Assembly: GCA_017960475.1 (NCBI GenBank) | Contig: JAGCZH010000001.1 | Span: 1-64,000 of the forward strand | Direction: 5' to 3' | DNA: 64,000 bases | From: Bacteroidales bacterium | Lineage (GTDB): Bacteria; Bacteroidota; Bacteroidia; Bacteroidales; P3 | Shown here: positions 1-8,046 of the stretch, piece by piece | Layout: every line of letters starts with the position of its first letter | Numbering within the stretch: position 1 is the first letter of the stretch | The notes under the pieces: model-generated | Told to the model about the DNA's origin: nothing | The model's input: the letters and a program-made list of their open reading frames with translations, nothing else | Database searches by the model: none | Program-made: the position numbers and the translations under genes

Positions 1-87
1 AACATACTTGTCTGTCTCGACTTCCTTCCACTCGTAACATCCGAGTTCTTCATTGTACACATGGCGTGTCTGTGTCTTTTGTCTCAT
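1..87 (-). CDS. Possible N-terminus of an unidentified protein (cut by window edge)
   Basis: Reading leftward from an ATG at 87, an open frame of 29 codons runs to the window edge without a stop. The residues (MRQKTQTRHVYNEELGCYEW and on) are hydrophilic and have a normal composition, unlike a random AT-rich frame. It would be divergent from the ATPase gene with a 56-bp gap. The fragment is too short to assign a family, and its reality depends on sequence outside the window. Confidence 0.35.
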   Translation of the reverse strand, partial: MRQKTQTRHVYNEELGCYEWKEVETDKYV

Positions 88-143
88 TTTTACTTTTGGT
101 ATTGCTCCCAAAAGTGTCAACTTTTTTCAGGTTAAGACAACAA

Positions 144-1400
144 ATGATAAACAAGGAATTAATAAAAAGCATAATTTCAGAAGGATATGAGTATATACCC
201 CAAGTTGAAATTGTGCCAAGAAATGTAACAATCGAGCCTGCTGGCAATTATGTATTCGTGGGCGTTAGACAGGCAGGCAAATCCTATACATTGTATCAGC
301 AGATTCAACAGAAACTGGATGAGGGTGTTCCCGTTGAGAATTTAGTGTATATCAATTTCGATGATGAACGATTGCATGGCATGTCGGCAGACCAACTTGA
401 CTTGATATTACAGGCCAATTACAGCGTCCGTGACATAAAACCCACATTCTTCTTTGACGAGATACAGAATGTGGTGGGATGGGAGAACTTCGCCCGTAGG
501 CTTGCCAATCAGAAGTATCAGGTATACATCACTGGCAGTAATGCCAAGATGTTGAGCAGTGATATTCAAACCGTGCTTGGCGGACGATATAAAGATGTGT
601 CGGTTTATCCATACAGTTTTGCAGAGTTTCTTTCAGCCAGCGGCGTAGAGCTTGGTTCGCGCTGGATGTACGGGCAGAAACGCGGTGAGGTGGAACGTGC
701 CTTCAATGACTATTTCCAATGGGGTGGCTTCCCTGAATTGACACGGTTCAAGGAAAAACGCATCTGGTTGAATGGTCTATACAACCGCATTTTCTTCAAC
801 GACCTTATTGTAAGAAACAAGGTCAAAAATGAAGAGGCGTTAAGGCTTGCGTTGAGAAAGTTGGCGGAAAATTTGCGCCAGCCAGTGTCATACACACGGC
901 TTTGCAACATGATTAAAGCAGTTGGAGTTTCGTGCGGGACGGCCACAGTTATAGAATACATCAACCACTTCATGGATGCCTGTCTCATATTCCCATTGCA
1001 AAACTACGCATCTCGCTTCGTGGAGCGGGAGACCACAAAGAAGTTCTACTTCGTTGACAATGGCCTGCTCAACCTGTTTCTGCTCGAAAACCAGTCAGCA
1101 TTGCTTGAAAACCTTTGTGCCATAGAAATGCGGAAACGATACGGCGACAAACTGTACTACTATCTTCACAACATAGAAGTCGATTTCTATGTGCCGGAAG
1201 AGGCCCTGGCAATCCAGGCCTCTTACCGTCTTTCTGATGAATCCACTATAAAGCGGGAAGTCAATGCGTTGGTCAAACTCCACAAGGTTCATCCTCTTAA
1301 GAAGGCTGTCATTGTGACAAGGGATGAGGAAACAACCATCAATGAAGGTGGGTTATCTATAGAGATAGTTCCTGTGTGGAAATGGCTCTTGCTTCAATGA
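144..1400 (+). CDS. AAA family ATPase with DUF4143 domain
   Basis: This is a 418-residue protein with an N-terminal AAA_14-type ATPase domain and a C-terminal DUF4143 region. The Walker A motif (GVRQAGKS, residues 40-47) follows a short beta strand, and a Walker B-like FFFDEIQ lies at about 102-108. The C-terminal part has the usual DUF4143 signatures such as FYFVDNGLLN and a PD-(D/E)XK-like ending. An in-frame ATG lies 26 codons upstream at 66, but that extension is hydrophobic and unlike the family, so the start at 144 is preferred. Members are common in Bacteroidota, often as scattered solitary genes, and their cellular role is not established. No partner gene is visible here, so a defence or mobile-element role cannot be argued from context. 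Confidence 0.85.
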   Translation: MINKELIKSIISEGYEYIPQVEIVPRNVTIEPAGNYVFVGVRQAGKSYTLYQQIQQKLDEGVPVENLVYINFDDERLHGMSADQLDLILQANYSVRDIKPTFFFDEIQNVVGWENFARRLANQKYQVYITGSNAKMLSSDIQTVLGGRYKDVSVYPYSFAEFLSASGVELGSRWMYGQKRGEVERAFNDYFQWGGFPELTRFKEKRIWLNGLYNRIFFNDLIVRNKVKNEEALRLALRKLAENLRQPVSYTRLCNMIKAVGVSCGTATVIEYINHFMDACLIFPLQNYASRFVERETTKKFYFVDNGLLNLFLLENQSALLENLCAIEMRKRYGDKLYYYLHNIEVDFYVPEEALAIQASYRLSDESTIKREVNALVKLHKVHPLKKAVIVTRDEETTINEGGLSIEIVPVWKWLLLQ

Positions 1401-1507
1401 TTGAATAAATACAAAGACAATACCGATAAAGATCGTTACTACCCCAATGTATATGCGATTCTATTTTTTACTGAACTCTGCAAATCTAATGATTTTTCTT
1501 TTTTTTG

Positions 1508-1556
1508 CAACCCTAAAGGGGGACTGAACTCCCCATAAAAACAAAACAATGCAGTA
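1508..1556 (+). repeat. Short repeat related to 22561-22610 (block F)
   Basis: The stretch begins with a small palindrome (CCCTAAAGGG), continues with ACTGAACTCCCC and ends in an A-rich tail with GCAGTAAAA. A similar string (CCCCGAAGGGG, ACTGAACACC, then A-rich with CCAGTGAAG) occurs at 22561-22610. Two imperfect copies suggest a minor interspersed element. The rest of the 1401-1678 gap shows only the terminator at 1618-1658. Confidence 0.4.
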
Positions 1557-1617
1557 AAAAAAAATTATTATAGTGTAACCGTGAAAACATATTAATCCTT
1601 ATACGTCATTGGTAAAT

Positions 1618-1658
1618 AATACCGGCGGGATGGTATTCTCTACCATCCCGCCGGTATT
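1618..1658 (-). terminator. Rho-independent terminator of the DUF3078 gene
   Basis: A perfect 18-bp inverted repeat (1618-1635 with 1641-1658, 5-nt loop) lies 21 bp after the stop of the minus-strand DUF3078 gene. On the minus strand it is followed by a T-rich stretch (ATTATTT). Confidence 0.85.
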
Positions 1659-1678
1659 CGCATTATAACATCTCAGAA

Positions 1679-2758
1679 TCAGCTCTTCGGGGTCTTCCAG
1701 TTGAAAAACACCTGTATGCCTGCCATCTGATATATCTGCCAGTGGCCCCATTTGCCCATACCGTTGAAGTCGGTATCCCACTTTGTGTTGAGAGCAAAAT
1801 TGGCCGATAGGAAGCTGGAGAAGCGGTAGTCGAGTTTCAACTCAAAATCCAAGTCGGTCTCGAAGGCGCGTTTCTTCATCCAACCATAGCCCTTCAAATC
1901 ATCCCATGTCTCTTCCTCGACAAGAGAGTATTTCGATGTGGTCTCCATATCGTCACCCCAACTCATGTTTTTGGGTTTCTTGTAGTCATAGAAGAGCTCC
2001 AGACGAGCATAGAGGTCAAGATTGGGAAGGATATCCTTTTTGAGGTACATGGCCTTGACATAGGAACCGAGAGCAAAGTAGACATGCTTGTAGGTACGGG
2101 CAGGATTGAGAGTGCCGTCGGCAAGGCGGAAATCGTCTTCCTGTATTACTCCGTATGTGTAGTTGCTGTCGATAAGCTCGTCGTTGCACACAAAAGTGGT
2201 TTTGCCTGTGAGGAATGAGAGCGACACCGACCAGTTGTCTTTCTTGTGCTCAAACGAAAGTGCCGTTGTCAGGTAAGCCGGAGCGAAGAAACCAGACACC
2301 TGTTTCTGCATCTGATTGGCGCCGATACCACTGTATTCGTAGCCAGCACCAAACTGTGTTTTGAGATTTGCTGTGAAGCTGGCGCCCCAGTCCTTGTATG
2401 CCTTCCACGAAATGGCGCTGGTAAGGTCTATTTTGTCATTGCTTTTGCGGCGAGTCTCGAAAAGTGTGTCTCCCTCCGCAAGATCCTGCCAAGCATAGCC
2501 GTAGGCGAGATCGACGATGTTATCCCACACATATTTGGGATGGGTGAACTTATAGTTGCCGAAAAATGTTCCGGTGACATCAATCTGCGAGTTGCCCGAC
2601 GATGACCAGTTGTTGAACATGAATTCACCGATTTTCAACGCTGGTGTTGATGTGGTTGTCCATGCTCCTTCTTTCTTTGCCTCCTCTTGGTCTTGGGCAT
2701 TTACTGTGGCAATGGTCATGAGTGACAGCATCGCAAGCAATAGTACTTTTTTTGTCAT
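1679..2758 (-). CDS. DUF3078 domain-containing outer-membrane-type protein
   Basis: This 359-residue protein has a clear Sec signal peptide (MTKKVLLLAMLSLMTIATVNA, cleaved before Q22). The remainder has alternating aromatic and polar strands, as in outer-membrane beta barrels. Features typical of DUF3078 are the early FNNWSSSGNSQ segment, a Lys/Asn-rich KSNDKIDLTS strand and a C-terminus rich in Phe/Trp strands. The family is almost exclusive to Bacteroidota. The function is unknown; location in the outer membrane is an inference from composition. It is monocistronic, closed by a strong terminator. Confidence 0.85.
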   Translation of the reverse strand: MTKKVLLLAMLSLMTIATVNAQDQEEAKKEGAWTTTSTPALKIGEFMFNNWSSSGNSQIDVTGTFFGNYKFTHPKYVWDNIVDLAYGYAWQDLAEGDTLFETRRKSNDKIDLTSAISWKAYKDWGASFTANLKTQFGAGYEYSGIGANQMQKQVSGFFAPAYLTTALSFEHKKDNWSVSLSFLTGKTTFVCNDELIDSNYTYGVIQEDDFRLADGTLNPARTYKHVYFALGSYVKAMYLKKDILPNLDLYARLELFYDYKKPKNMSWGDDMETTSKYSLVEEETWDDLKGYGWMKKRAFETDLDFELKLDYRFSSFLSANFALNTKWDTDFNGMGKWGHWQIYQMAGIQVFFNWKTPKS

Positions 2759-2889
2759 AGTTATTGTTATTGATTTAATTAACCTTTATTTTCAAAAAAT
2801 AAAAATTCTTATCGCACCGTGGTTATTGTGCACAAGGCGATAAAACTCCTCTCTGTTCTTCAGAGGCCATACCAACGGGACAATACTTT

Positions 2890-3375
2890 CTATTGGGGGT
2901 CATAGATTCTCTTGACGGCATTATCTATTTCACCAATCGTAAAGCCATGCGACGAAAGATACGATGTCAATTTGTTCCTTCGCTTTCTGATATCCTCATC
3001 CTTAAGAGTCCGAGATTTTGTTTCGGCAAGCGAATGCAGAATGTCGCTATACTGCTCCTCATCAATACTCGACAAAGCCTTCTCTATGGTGGCATTGTCT
3101 ATCCTCTTGCTACGCAACTGATAGGCAATCTTGAGCCTACCCCATTTCTGCAAGTGAAGCTTCGAGTCGCAATATATCCTGCAATAGCGTTCCTCATCAA
3201 TAAACGACTGGTCTACCAAATATTCGGTAATGCGTTCGGTGAGTTGTCGATCGGCACCCCACGTCATCAGCTTGTCCCTCACCGCTGATCGGCACTGCTC
3301 ATTAGCAGCGCAATATTGTTCGGCCTTGGTGATGTAGGCGCGCTCGCTTTCGGTGAAGTCAAAGTTATTCGACAT
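2890..3375 (-). CDS. recX: Regulatory protein RecX
   Basis: This 161-residue protein matches the RecX family, small all-helical proteins that bind RecA and modulate its filaments. It has the expected three tandem three-helix units. Family-typical segments are YCRIYCDSKLHLQKWGRLKIAYQLRSK in the middle (read here in two parts, YCRIYCDSKL and KWGRLKIAYQL) and the third-unit KLTSYLSSHGFTIGEI. recA is not next to it, which is common in Bacteroidota. The start at 3375 is the first ATG and gives a full-length protein. Confidence 0.88.
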   Translation of the reverse strand: MSNNFDFTESERAYITKAEQYCAANEQCRSAVRDKLMTWGADRQLTERITEYLVDQSFIDEERYCRIYCDSKLHLQKWGRLKIAYQLRSKRIDNATIEKALSSIDEEQYSDILHSLAETKSRTLKDEDIRKRRNKLTSYLSSHGFTIGEIDNAVKRIYDPQ

Positions 3376-3433
3376 GATAAAAACTATTAATACAAAGATT
3401 GTTATGTAAGAATTTCACTTTTATTTCAAAAAG

Positions 3434-3441
3434 CAAAAATA
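3434..3441 (-). promoter_or_regulatory. Candidate -7 element for recX
   Basis: On the minus strand TATTTTTG matches the Bacteroidota -7 consensus TAnnTTTG, 59 bp before the recX start. No clear -33 TTTG is seen at the expected distance, so support is moderate. Confidence 0.4.
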
Positions 3442-3509
3442 CAAAAAAAATTTATATGTGCCATCAGGAACGACAATAAGGCACTTTTTTAACACAAATC
3501 GGGCGATGA

Positions 3510-3815
3510 TAGAAATTGAAAATTGAAAAATTGTGACCTGTGACCAGTGACCTGAGGAAATTGAAAATTGATAATTTGTGAATGGTGAAATTGTGAATTG
3601 TGATTTAGCAACATCATCAAAGTGGGTCGCTTCGCGAGAAATTTCTCAAATAATATCAAATCTTTCAAAAATATCATTTTGTTTGATTTTGATCAGATTT
3701 GTCAGATTTCTGCTCGAAGAGCATCCAACGTTATTTAATTGTGAATGGTGAAAATTGAAAATTTGTGACCTGTGACCAGTGACCAGTGACCTGAGGAAAT
3801 TCAAAATTCGCCTCC
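3510..3815 (+). repeat. Composite intergenic repeat, blocks A-E-A
   Basis: The 558-bp gap between recX and the glycogen-synthase-like gene is mostly repeat. Block A (GAAAATTG units around GTGACCTGTGACC) occurs at 3510-3600 and again at 3738-3800. Between them, block E (3622-3740) starts at a TCGCTTCGCGA palindrome, includes the perfect palindrome GAGAAATTTCTC and ends with GCTCGAAGAGC. Block E recurs at about 36248-36365, and block A at several other gaps in this window. No gene is seen in it. Confidence 0.8.
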
Positions 3816-3876
3816 ACCATTTTTTTATCCTTTTAAATAAATCTTTATTTTTATCTGTTGCATATATGAAAAAAAT

Positions 3877-3907
3877 TTTGTCAATCCACTGAAATCATGT
3901 ATCTTTG
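3877..3907 (+). promoter_or_regulatory. Bacteroidota-type promoter of the glycogen-synthase-like gene
   Basis: TTTG (3877-3880) and TATCTTTG (3900-3907) are separated by exactly 19 bp, a full match to the Bacteroidota -33/-7 consensus. Transcription should start near 3914, leaving a leader of about 20 nt. Confidence 0.85.
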
Positions 3908-3933
3908 CAGTCTAGTTTTAGAATATTCACACC

Positions 3934-4758
3934 ATGGGAAAAGGAAAAATACTATTTGTCAATCAGGAAATTATGCCTTTCTTACCTGAAAGCGAGAACT
4001 CCTATATCGGTCGCTATCTGCCTGCATACGCACAGGAGAAAGGTCGCGAAATCCGTGTTTTCATGCCTCGTTTTAGCAATGTCAACGAACGCAAAAACCA
4101 GCTGCATGAAGTCATCCGTCTTTCAGGCATGAATCTTATCGTTAACAACGCCGACCATCAGCTTATCATCAAGGTCGGATCAATACCCTCGGCTAGAATG
4201 CAGGTCTACTTCATCGACAACGAGGAATATTTCACCAACCACAAAGGGTTCTTTGACGAAAAAGGCAAATTCTATACCGACAACGACGAACGCATCCTTT
4301 TCTTCGGCCGCGGCACTCTTGAAGCTGTAAGAAAACTGGCATGGCAGCCTCATCTCATCCATTTCACTGGATGGTTCTCTTGTATGATTCCTTTCTACCT
4401 GCGCCGCATTAACAAAGAGAACGCTTTCTTCTCCGGCACAAAGACAGTCTTCTCTCTCACCAACGACGCCTTCGAAGGCAGCTTCGGCCCCGACATGGAA
4501 CGCAAACTCAAAGCCGACGGCGCCACTGCGAAAGACCTTCGTATGCTTGAGAATCTTGACTACATGACTCTTACAAAAGCGGCTATAAGCTATGCCCATG
4601 GCATTGTCGTGGCTTCTCCTAATGTCAACCCCGAGTTACTCGCTTTTGCACGCGAAAACAAACGCAATATCGTCGAATACGAACCCGACCGCACTCTTTT
4701 CTACGAACGCATCAACAAACTTTACGACACTATCATCGGAAGCAACATCAACAACTAA
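3934..4758 (+). CDS. Glycogen/starch synthase-like protein, GT5 N-terminal domain only
   Basis: This 274-residue protein corresponds to the N-terminal Rossmann-like half of GT5 glycogen/starch synthases. It opens with KILFVNQEIMPFLPESENS, which aligns to the ADP-glucose-binding start of the family (usually K-T-G-G at the loop, here not conserved). It also carries HFTGWFSCMIPFYLR, equivalent to the 'HDW' region. The C-terminal glycosyltransferase half is absent. Similar short GT5 proteins next to a DUF4270 gene are known in Bacteroides, so this is probably the normal form and not a local truncation. Catalytic activity on its own is doubtful. It has its own strong promoter and may be cotranscribed with the DUF4270 gene. 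Confidence 0.8.
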   Translation: MGKGKILFVNQEIMPFLPESENSYIGRYLPAYAQEKGREIRVFMPRFSNVNERKNQLHEVIRLSGMNLIVNNADHQLIIKVGSIPSARMQVYFIDNEEYFTNHKGFFDEKGKFYTDNDERILFFGRGTLEAVRKLAWQPHLIHFTGWFSCMIPFYLRRINKENAFFSGTKTVFSLTNDAFEGSFGPDMERKLKADGATAKDLRMLENLDYMTLTKAAISYAHGIVVASPNVNPELLAFARENKRNIVEYEPDRTLFYERINKLYDTIIGSNINN

Positions 4759-4760
4759 GA

Positions 4761-4913
4761 AAATTGAAAATTGATAAATTGTGATCAGTGACCTGTGACC
4801 TGAGAAAATTGAAAATTCAAAATTAGAAATTCAAAATTCGCCTCCCCCTTTAAACCTTTTGAACCTTTCTAACCTTTTTAACCTTTAAAACCCTTTCTAA
4901 CTTTTAAACTCTT
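4761..4913 (+). repeat. Composite intergenic repeat, blocks A-B
   Basis: Block A (AAATTGAAAATTG with GTGATCAGTGACCTGTGACC) is followed by block B, a run of AACCTTT-like units. The run stops 13 bp before the DUF4270 start codon. It fills almost the whole gap between two same-strand genes. Confidence 0.8.
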
Positions 4914-4926
4914 ACTTATCCATTTG

Positions 4927-6207
4927 ATGAAATCGTTCTTATATATACCGTTGATACTATTGAGCGGAATTCTCGCTTTCACAGCTTGCTCTGAAAAAGA
5001 AACCGATCTCGGCGTGGCTCTCCAAGACCCCGCCACTCTTTTCGACGGTAATTCTGTCACTGCCTATGGGTCGGCATGTACTGTCTTCGACGACTCGCTG
5101 CTCACTTCCGGTCTGCGCTATGTGTTGGTGGGATTCTATTCCAACCCCACCTTCGGCACTTCCGAAGCCATATTGTACACTCAAGTATCAATAGATAACG
5201 ACAACGGCGTGGATTTCAGTCAAAACTTCACCATCGACTCTGTCGTCCTCTCTCTTGCTGTGTCAGAATTATACCCCGCAAAAGCAAGCTCCAAGTCATA
5301 CCGCGACTTGCATTTCGAAGTATACCAACTATCGGAGTGTATGATGAAAGATTCCGCCTACTATGCCAGCAACTCCATTGACATCAACGGGACTGTCTTT
5401 TTCGACGACATTGTGCGCCTCGCTGAAAGCGACAGTATGGTGGTGAAAATCCCTCTCAACGACAACTTCAAAGCTCTGCTTCAAAACAAGAGCTACGCCA
5501 CTTCAGCCGATTTCGTCGAGGCCGTCAAGGGCCTACGTATCCGTATTGCCAATGACGGCACTCCTGTCATGGCCACTCTCAACATGTCGGCGACAGCGAC
5601 AACAATGACTGCCTACTACACCTACAGCAACAATGGAGACGCTATCAACGGCTCCACCGATTTCGTTGTCGGACAGACATCACCTCATTTCAATCAATAC
5701 ATCAACAACTACAGCTCTGACCTTTCTGTATTCAACACAAACATTAACGACTCCATAGAAGGAAGCCAGCAAGTATTTCTCTGCCCTATGGGCGGCACCA
5801 ACATCAAGCTGAATTTCAACACCTTCATACAACAGTTCAAACAAGAGCACCCCTTGGCGATTATACACTATGCCGAATTGCTTCTGCCTGTCGCCAACTC
5901 ATCACCCGAAGACAGACCTGAAACCATCGTAGCCCTCAAAAGCTATATGGATGGAGCTGTAGCCAATATCCCCGACTTCTACGACTCTCACAGCGGTTAT
6001 GACGGCACCTATGACAAAACCACGGGCTGCTACCGCCTACGTATCACTCAGCACCTGCAGAAACTTGTAAAGAGCGGCTTCGACTTGGGTACTCTTCTCG
6101 TCATCGAAGGACGCCGTTCCTCGGCACAGCATGCCATTATCAACGGTAGCGACTCTGCCGCCACAAATGGCAACCCCATACGCATTCAATTTATCTACAG
6201 TGAATAA
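4927..6207 (+). CDS. DUF4270 family lipoprotein
   Basis: This 426-residue protein has a type II signal peptide ending in the lipobox LAFTAC (Cys21), so it should be a lipid-anchored exported protein. The mature part opens with a short acidic stretch (SEKETDLG) and continues as a beta-rich DUF4270 domain. Family-typical features are the repeated Val/Ser-rich strands and a late SFDLGTLLVIEGRR-like segment (GFDLGTLLVIEGRR). A TTG lies one codon upstream at 4924, but the ATG at 4927 is the natural start. Pairing with a short GT5 protein is conserved in Bacteroidota. The function is unknown. Confidence 0.85.
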   Translation: MKSFLYIPLILLSGILAFTACSEKETDLGVALQDPATLFDGNSVTAYGSACTVFDDSLLTSGLRYVLVGFYSNPTFGTSEAILYTQVSIDNDNGVDFSQNFTIDSVVLSLAVSELYPAKASSKSYRDLHFEVYQLSECMMKDSAYYASNSIDINGTVFFDDIVRLAESDSMVVKIPLNDNFKALLQNKSYATSADFVEAVKGLRIRIANDGTPVMATLNMSATATTMTAYYTYSNNGDAINGSTDFVVGQTSPHFNQYINNYSSDLSVFNTNINDSIEGSQQVFLCPMGGTNIKLNFNTFIQQFKQEHPLAIIHYAELLLPVANSSPEDRPETIVALKSYMDGAVANIPDFYDSHSGYDGTYDKTTGCYRLRITQHLQKLVKSGFDLGTLLVIEGRRSSAQHAIINGSDSAATNGNPIRIQFIYSE

Positions 6208-6211
6208 TACA

Positions 6212-7441
6212 ATGAAACCAACCTTCATATCCTCCTCACTATCATCAGTCCTTCGCACTCTCGGCCTGGCCGTGACTATTATGGCCATATCGCCTGTATC
6301 CGCTCAAATACAATACAAGAAATACTATGATGGCCTGCCTCGCCAGATGGCTGTGGAAGGCATGATGGACGACGACAGTGTTCGCAACGGACAATGGACA
6401 TGGTGGCATCGCAACGGAAAAGTCTTCCAGCAAGGTACCTACGACAACAACGGTCAGAAAACAGGCACCTGGCAACAATTCTATGAGGACGGCGAGAAAC
6501 GCGCCGTGGAATGCCATACAAACGGAACTTCGCGTATGTGGTACCACGACGGCAAACTGGAAAGTGAAGTGGCTATCGTCGACGGCCTGAAACACGGCAT
6601 CTATAAATCATGGTATCCCAACGGTCAACAGAAAGAGGAAATACCTTTTGTTCATGGCGTCAAACAGGGCAAAACGACAGAATGGCACGAAAACGGCAAA
6701 AAGAAATTCGAAGGCACCTATCGCGACAACGAGCTTAACGGTCCCGCCACCTGGTGGACCAACACGGGCAAAATGGACATGCGCGGCAACCTTGACGCCG
6801 GCGAACAGCAAGGCGAATGGCTCTTCTACTGGCGCACCAACGGCAAAATAGGCATTCGCGGCAACTATTCCCAGGGCGTCGAGACCGGCACTTGGACATA
6901 CTACTATGAAACCGGCGAGAAATGGCGCGAGGGCAACTACTCCAATGGCGACAAAACAGGCAAATGGACCACATGGTATGAGTCGGGCCACAAACTGCAC
7001 GAAGGCAACTATGTCAACGGTAAGGAGGAGGGTGTCTGGACCGCCTGGTACGAAGACGGCAGCATTGACTACACCGGCTCTTTCCGCCAAGGCAAGAAGG
7101 ATGGTGAATGGAAGGCTTTTTACGATGACGGCCGTCCTCGCTACATTATGCATTACTCCGCCGACGACAAAGACGGGGAAGAGATACGCTATTTCCCCAA
7201 CGGCAAGATTGAGTCGCGCGCCAACTATAAGAATGGCACTTGGCATGGTCGCTATGAACGCTACAATAGCGCCGGAAAACCCGAGGAGCAAGGCTCTTTT
7301 GTCAATGGTGAAAAGGATGGCCGCTGGGTCCTCTACGACGCCACGGGCAAAGTGGCTATGGAGATGACTTTTAAGGCTGGAAAGCAGGTGTCATCCTCCG
7401 AACGCAAACCGACAGGCCATGGTCGTACTGGAGATTTCTAG
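6212..7441 (+). CDS. YwqK/MORN-type repeat protein, exported
   Basis: This 409-residue protein starts 4 bp after the DUF4270 stop, so the two are probably cotranslated. A signal peptide (residues 1 to about 34, ending PVSA-Q) is followed by some 14 tandem repeats of about 23 residues of the form G-x-W-x-x-Y-x-x-x-G-x-x-x-x-x-G-x-Y. This is the pattern of the YwqK family and resembles eukaryotic MORN repeats. An in-frame ATG 27 codons upstream lies inside the DUF4270 gene and would bury the signal peptide, so it was not used. Databases often call this family a toxin-antitoxin antitoxin, but nothing here supports that. A role in surface or membrane binding is only a guess. Confidence 0.82.
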   Translation: MKPTFISSSLSSVLRTLGLAVTIMAISPVSAQIQYKKYYDGLPRQMAVEGMMDDDSVRNGQWTWWHRNGKVFQQGTYDNNGQKTGTWQQFYEDGEKRAVECHTNGTSRMWYHDGKLESEVAIVDGLKHGIYKSWYPNGQQKEEIPFVHGVKQGKTTEWHENGKKKFEGTYRDNELNGPATWWTNTGKMDMRGNLDAGEQQGEWLFYWRTNGKIGIRGNYSQGVETGTWTYYYETGEKWREGNYSNGDKTGKWTTWYESGHKLHEGNYVNGKEEGVWTAWYEDGSIDYTGSFRQGKKDGEWKAFYDDGRPRYIMHYSADDKDGEEIRYFPNGKIESRANYKNGTWHGRYERYNSAGKPEEQGSFVNGEKDGRWVLYDATGKVAMEMTFKAGKQVSSSERKPTGHGRTGDF

Positions 7442-7459
7442 TTTTATTTTTCCTATTTT

Positions 7460-8023
7460 ATGAAACTGCTCCTTGCCTCCAAATCGCCGCGACGCCGCGA
7501 CTTGCTCTCTAGACTTGGATTCCCCATATCTTTTGTCGACTTGAATGTCGACGAAGTTGTTCCTGACGGAACTCCTGTCGAACTTATTCCCGCCGGACTG
7601 GCATTGCTTAAATCCAAAGCATACACAGGAGAACTTGCCAAAGATGAGATACTGGTAACGGCCGACACCATTGTCGCCCATCGTGGCGACATGATAGGTA
7701 AGCCTCATAGCCGTGAGGAAGCCATCAATATGATCCAAAGTCTGTCGGGCGACAGGCACACCGTTTACACTGGCGTCAGTCTCAAAAGCGCCAAACGCCA
7801 ATGTGTGTTCACCGAAAAGACCTACGTGTGGTTCCGCCGACTCAGACATAGCGACATCATTTCTTATGTGGATCGCGGCACATGCATGGACAAAGCCGGT
7901 TCCTACGGAATACAGGAATGGATAGGACTGATAGGGGTGGAACGTATCGAAGGCTGTTTCTACAACGTGATGGGGCTTCCAGTTTCCCGCATCTACGAGG
8001 AGCTGTGCAAAGGGGGCTGGTAA
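7460..8023 (+). CDS. maf: Maf-like nucleoside triphosphate pyrophosphatase
   Basis: This 187-residue protein is a Maf/YhdE house-cleaning pyrophosphatase that hydrolyses modified or non-canonical dTTP/UTP-type nucleotides to monophosphates. It has the N-terminal LLASKSPRRRDLL motif, the VTADTIV motif with the catalytic Asp, and SGDRHTVYTGV, all diagnostic. Length is normal for the family. It sits 18 bp after the YwqK gene and may be the last gene of that transcript, ending 23 bp from the convergent recQ stop. Confidence 0.93.
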   Translation: MKLLLASKSPRRRDLLSRLGFPISFVDLNVDEVVPDGTPVELIPAGLALLKSKAYTGELAKDEILVTADTIVAHRGDMIGKPHSREEAINMIQSLSGDRHTVYTGVSLKSAKRQCVFTEKTYVWFRRLRHSDIISYVDRGTCMDKAGSYGIQEWIGLIGVERIEGCFYNVMGLPVSRIYEELCKGGW

Positions 8024-8046
8024 ATCCCCGATAATAGCCACATCAG

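Noticed and set aside
144..1400. AAA/DUF4143 ATPase as part of a defence island or mobile element
   Set aside because: No transposase, integrase, restriction or toxin gene is adjacent, and such ATPases are common as lone genes.
6212..7441. YwqK protein as a toxin-antitoxin antitoxin
   Set aside because: It has a signal peptide and MORN-like repeats and no adjacent toxin; the database label is not supported by context.
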